Assembly: GCA_025458465.1 (NCBI GenBank)
Contig: JALOSK010000144.1
Span: 1 to 5,452 of the forward strand
Origin: Sandarakinorhabdus sp.
GTDB lineage: Bacteria > Pseudomonadota > Alphaproteobacteria > Sphingomonadales > Sphingomonadaceae
Direction: 5' to 3'
Length of the DNA: 5,452 nt
A program made the position numbers and the translations under genes. The notes beneath the pieces are model-generated. The model searched no databases. It was not told where the DNA came from and was given only the letters and a program-made list of their open reading frames with translations. Below, one piece after another: positions 4,356 through 5,452 of the stretch. How positions within the stretch are numbered: position 1 is the stretch's first letter; every line of letters begins with the position of its first letter.

Positions 4356-5174
4356 ATGCGTGACGATCCGATGTTGCGCCGCCTTTCGTGGCTGGCCTTC
4401 GCGCTGGCCGCGCTGCTGGCGGTGCTGAACCTGGCGGCGCCGGCCTTTGCCGATCCGGTCTATCCCAAGCTCACCGGCCGCGTCACCGATGCGGCCGATG
4501 TGCTGCCCGCCGATGTGGAAGCCGCGCTGGAAGCCCGGCTGAAGGCGCTGGAGGATGGCAATGGCACGCAATTGGTGGTGGCCACCGTCCCCAGCCTCGA
4601 TGGCTATGAGATCGAGGATTATGGCGTTGGCCTGCTGCGGGCGTGGGGCATCGGGCAGAAGGACGTGAACAACGGCGCCATCCTGCTGGTGGCGCCGGGT
4701 GAACGCAAGGTGCGCATCGAGGTGGGCTATGGCCTGGAAGGCGTCCTCACCGATGCCATGTCGGCCACGATCATCCGGCGGAACATCATCCCGCAGTTCA
4801 AGGCCGGGGACATGCCGGCCGGCATCGTGGCCGGCGCCGACGCCATCATCACGCTGGTGGGCCTGCCGCCAGAGGAACAGGCAGCCCAGGTGGCGGCGGC
4901 CCAGACGGCAAAGGCGCGCGGCGGCAAGGAAGGCGGGCCATCGTTGATCGCGGTGATCTTCTGGGTGATCGTGATCCTGTGGCTGATCGGCGCCTTCAGC
5001 GGCGGCAAGCGCGGCCGCCGGCGTGGCCCGGTGGTGATCTGGGGCCCCGGCATTGGTGGCAGTTGGGGCGGCGGCGGCGGAAGTGGTTGGGGCGGCGGCG
5101 GTTTCGGCGGCGGTGGCGGCTTTTCGGGCGGCGGCGGCTTTGGCGGTGGCGGCGGCGCATCGGGGGGCTGGTGA
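4356..5174 (+). CDS. TPM-domain protein, YgcG type, with membrane anchor and Gly-rich tail
   Basis: A 272-residue protein. Seen: a signal peptide (about 1-32, cleavage after APAFA), then a TPM domain (about 40-168) with LTGRVTDAADVLP (39-51), TQLVVATVPSLDGYEIEDYG (71-90), WGIGQKDVNNGAILLVAPGERKVRIEVGYGLEGVLTDA (97-134) and IIPQFKAGD (144-152). An Ala/Gln linker follows, then one membrane helix (about 197-214), a basic patch KRGRRRG (218-224), and a glycine-rich tail (230-272) ending ASGGW. The TPM domain is thus outside the cytoplasm and the tail probably inside. TPM domains occur in plant TLP18.3 (acid phosphatase activity reported) and Psb27-like proteins; the bacterial role is not settled. 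ATG 4356 was chosen because GGAAGGG (4342-4348) precedes it by 7 bases; ATG 4371 would also keep the signal peptide. Its stop overlaps the next gene's start. Confidence 0.92.
   Translation: MRDDPMLRRLSWLAFALAALLAVLNLAAPAFADPVYPKLTGRVTDAADVLPADVEAALEARLKALEDGNGTQLVVATVPSLDGYEIEDYGVGLLRAWGIGQKDVNNGAILLVAPGERKVRIEVGYGLEGVLTDAMSATIIRRNIIPQFKAGDMPAGIVAGADAIITLVGLPPEEQAAQVAAAQTAKARGGKEGGPSLIAVIFWVIVILWLIGAFSGGKRGRRRGPVVIWGPGIGGSWGGGGGSGWGGGGFGGGGGFSGGGGFGGGGGASGGW
5043..5171 (+). repeat. Low-complexity GGC-rich stretch coding the glycine tail
   Basis: Runs of GGC/GGT codons encode Gly blocks separated by single Phe, Trp or Ser residues (GGGGF, GGGGFSGGGG, GGGGAS). Such tails are typical of YgcG-type TPM proteins. 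The repetitive DNA is prone to length change by slippage and to sequencing error. Confidence 0.75.
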
Positions 5175-5452
5175 TGCTGTTCAACGAAACCGATCGCGCC
5201 CGCATTGCCGCGGCCATCCGTGCCGCCGAAGCGCGCACGGCCGGAGAGATCGTGGTGATCGTCTCCACGCGTGCCCGGCGCTATCCGGCGACAGCGCTCA
5301 CTGCGGCGGCCCTGGCGGCGTTCACCTTGCCGGCCGCTGCCGTGCTGGCCGGCTGGCAGCCCGGCGTGCTGGCGGCAGACTGGGCGGCGCAGGATGTCAC
5401 CAGCCGCATCGATCACGCGCTGCAGGGCTTTGCGCTGGTGCAGCTGCTGCTG
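5174..5452 (+). CDS. Second TPM-type membrane protein, N-terminal 93 residues, cut by window edge
   Basis: The ATG overlaps the stop of the previous gene by one base (TGATG), so it is translated by coupling or reinitiation; only a weak G-run precedes it. Visible: FNETDRARIAAAIRAAEARTAGEIVVIVSTRARRYP (3-38), the beginning of a TPM fold as in the COG3762-type proteins that often follow a YgcG-type gene; then a membrane helix (about 40-60), a short polar stretch, and the start of a second hydrophobic segment (about 84-93). Unlike the upstream TPM protein it has no signal peptide, so the TPM start probably faces the cytoplasm. The membrane segment follows unusually soon after the start of the TPM fold, suggesting an insertion of helices within the domain; this needs the missing C-terminus. 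Third gene of the lemA operon. Confidence 0.75.
   Translation, partial: MLFNETDRARIAAAIRAAEARTAGEIVVIVSTRARRYPATALTAAALAAFTLPAAAVLAGWQPGVLAADWAAQDVTSRIDHALQGFALVQLLL

Noticed and set aside
4727..5416. Minus-strand 229-codon open frame with a poly-proline stretch
   Set aside because: The prolines are the reverse reading of glycine codons in the TPM protein tail; the plus-strand gene is clearly the real one.
1..5452. Defence system, prophage, insertion sequence, CRISPR or RNA gene
   Set aside because: No transposase, phage, nuclease or repeat-spacer pattern and no tRNA or rRNA sequence is visible; all genes are ordinary chromosomal families with uniform base composition outside the promoter island.

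Overview
The window is GC-rich (roughly two-thirds G+C by eye) and tightly packed. Its gene families (UrcA-family secreted protein, P1/DmpA-type peptidase with a signal peptide, four-cysteine Rrf2 regulator, LemA plus two TPM proteins, DUF4239 membrane protein) point to an alphaproteobacterium, most likely of the Sphingomonadales. That placement is inferred from protein style and codon use, not from a marker gene.

Left part (1-1186, minus strand): the 5' two-thirds of a DmpA/BapA-type aminopeptidase gene runs off the left edge. Upstream of it lies a complete urcA-family gene that ends in two tandem hairpins, the second with a T-rich tail. Middle (1187-1895): a 283-bp divergent intergenic region holds an AT-rich island, very unlike its surroundings, with facing promoter-like elements, a 24-bp imperfect palindrome and short direct repeats. 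It is followed on the plus strand by an Rrf2-family regulator with a cysteine cluster. The simplest reading is that this regulator controls itself and perhaps the urcA-family gene from the palindrome.

Centre (1901-3621, minus strand): a likely three-gene operon reads mscL (mechanosensitive channel), then a four-helix DUF4239/bestrophin-like membrane protein, then a META/HslJ-domain lipoprotein. The last two are 7 bp apart. This operon ends tail-to-tail with the Rrf2 gene, only 5 bp away.

Right part (3734-5452, plus strand): a second operon is divergent from mscL across 112 bp. It reads lemA (lipoprotein), a TPM-domain protein with signal peptide, membrane anchor and glycine-rich tail (YgcG type), then a second TPM-type membrane protein that starts inside the stop codon of the first (TGATG) and runs off the right edge. 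The mscL/lemA intergenic region carries three alternating TGCCA/TGGCA half-sites.

No tRNA, rRNA, CRISPR, insertion sequence, phage or defence genes are visible. Nothing here is clearly a new system. The best leads are the AT-rich regulatory island beside the Rrf2 gene and the head-to-head pair of envelope-related operons.
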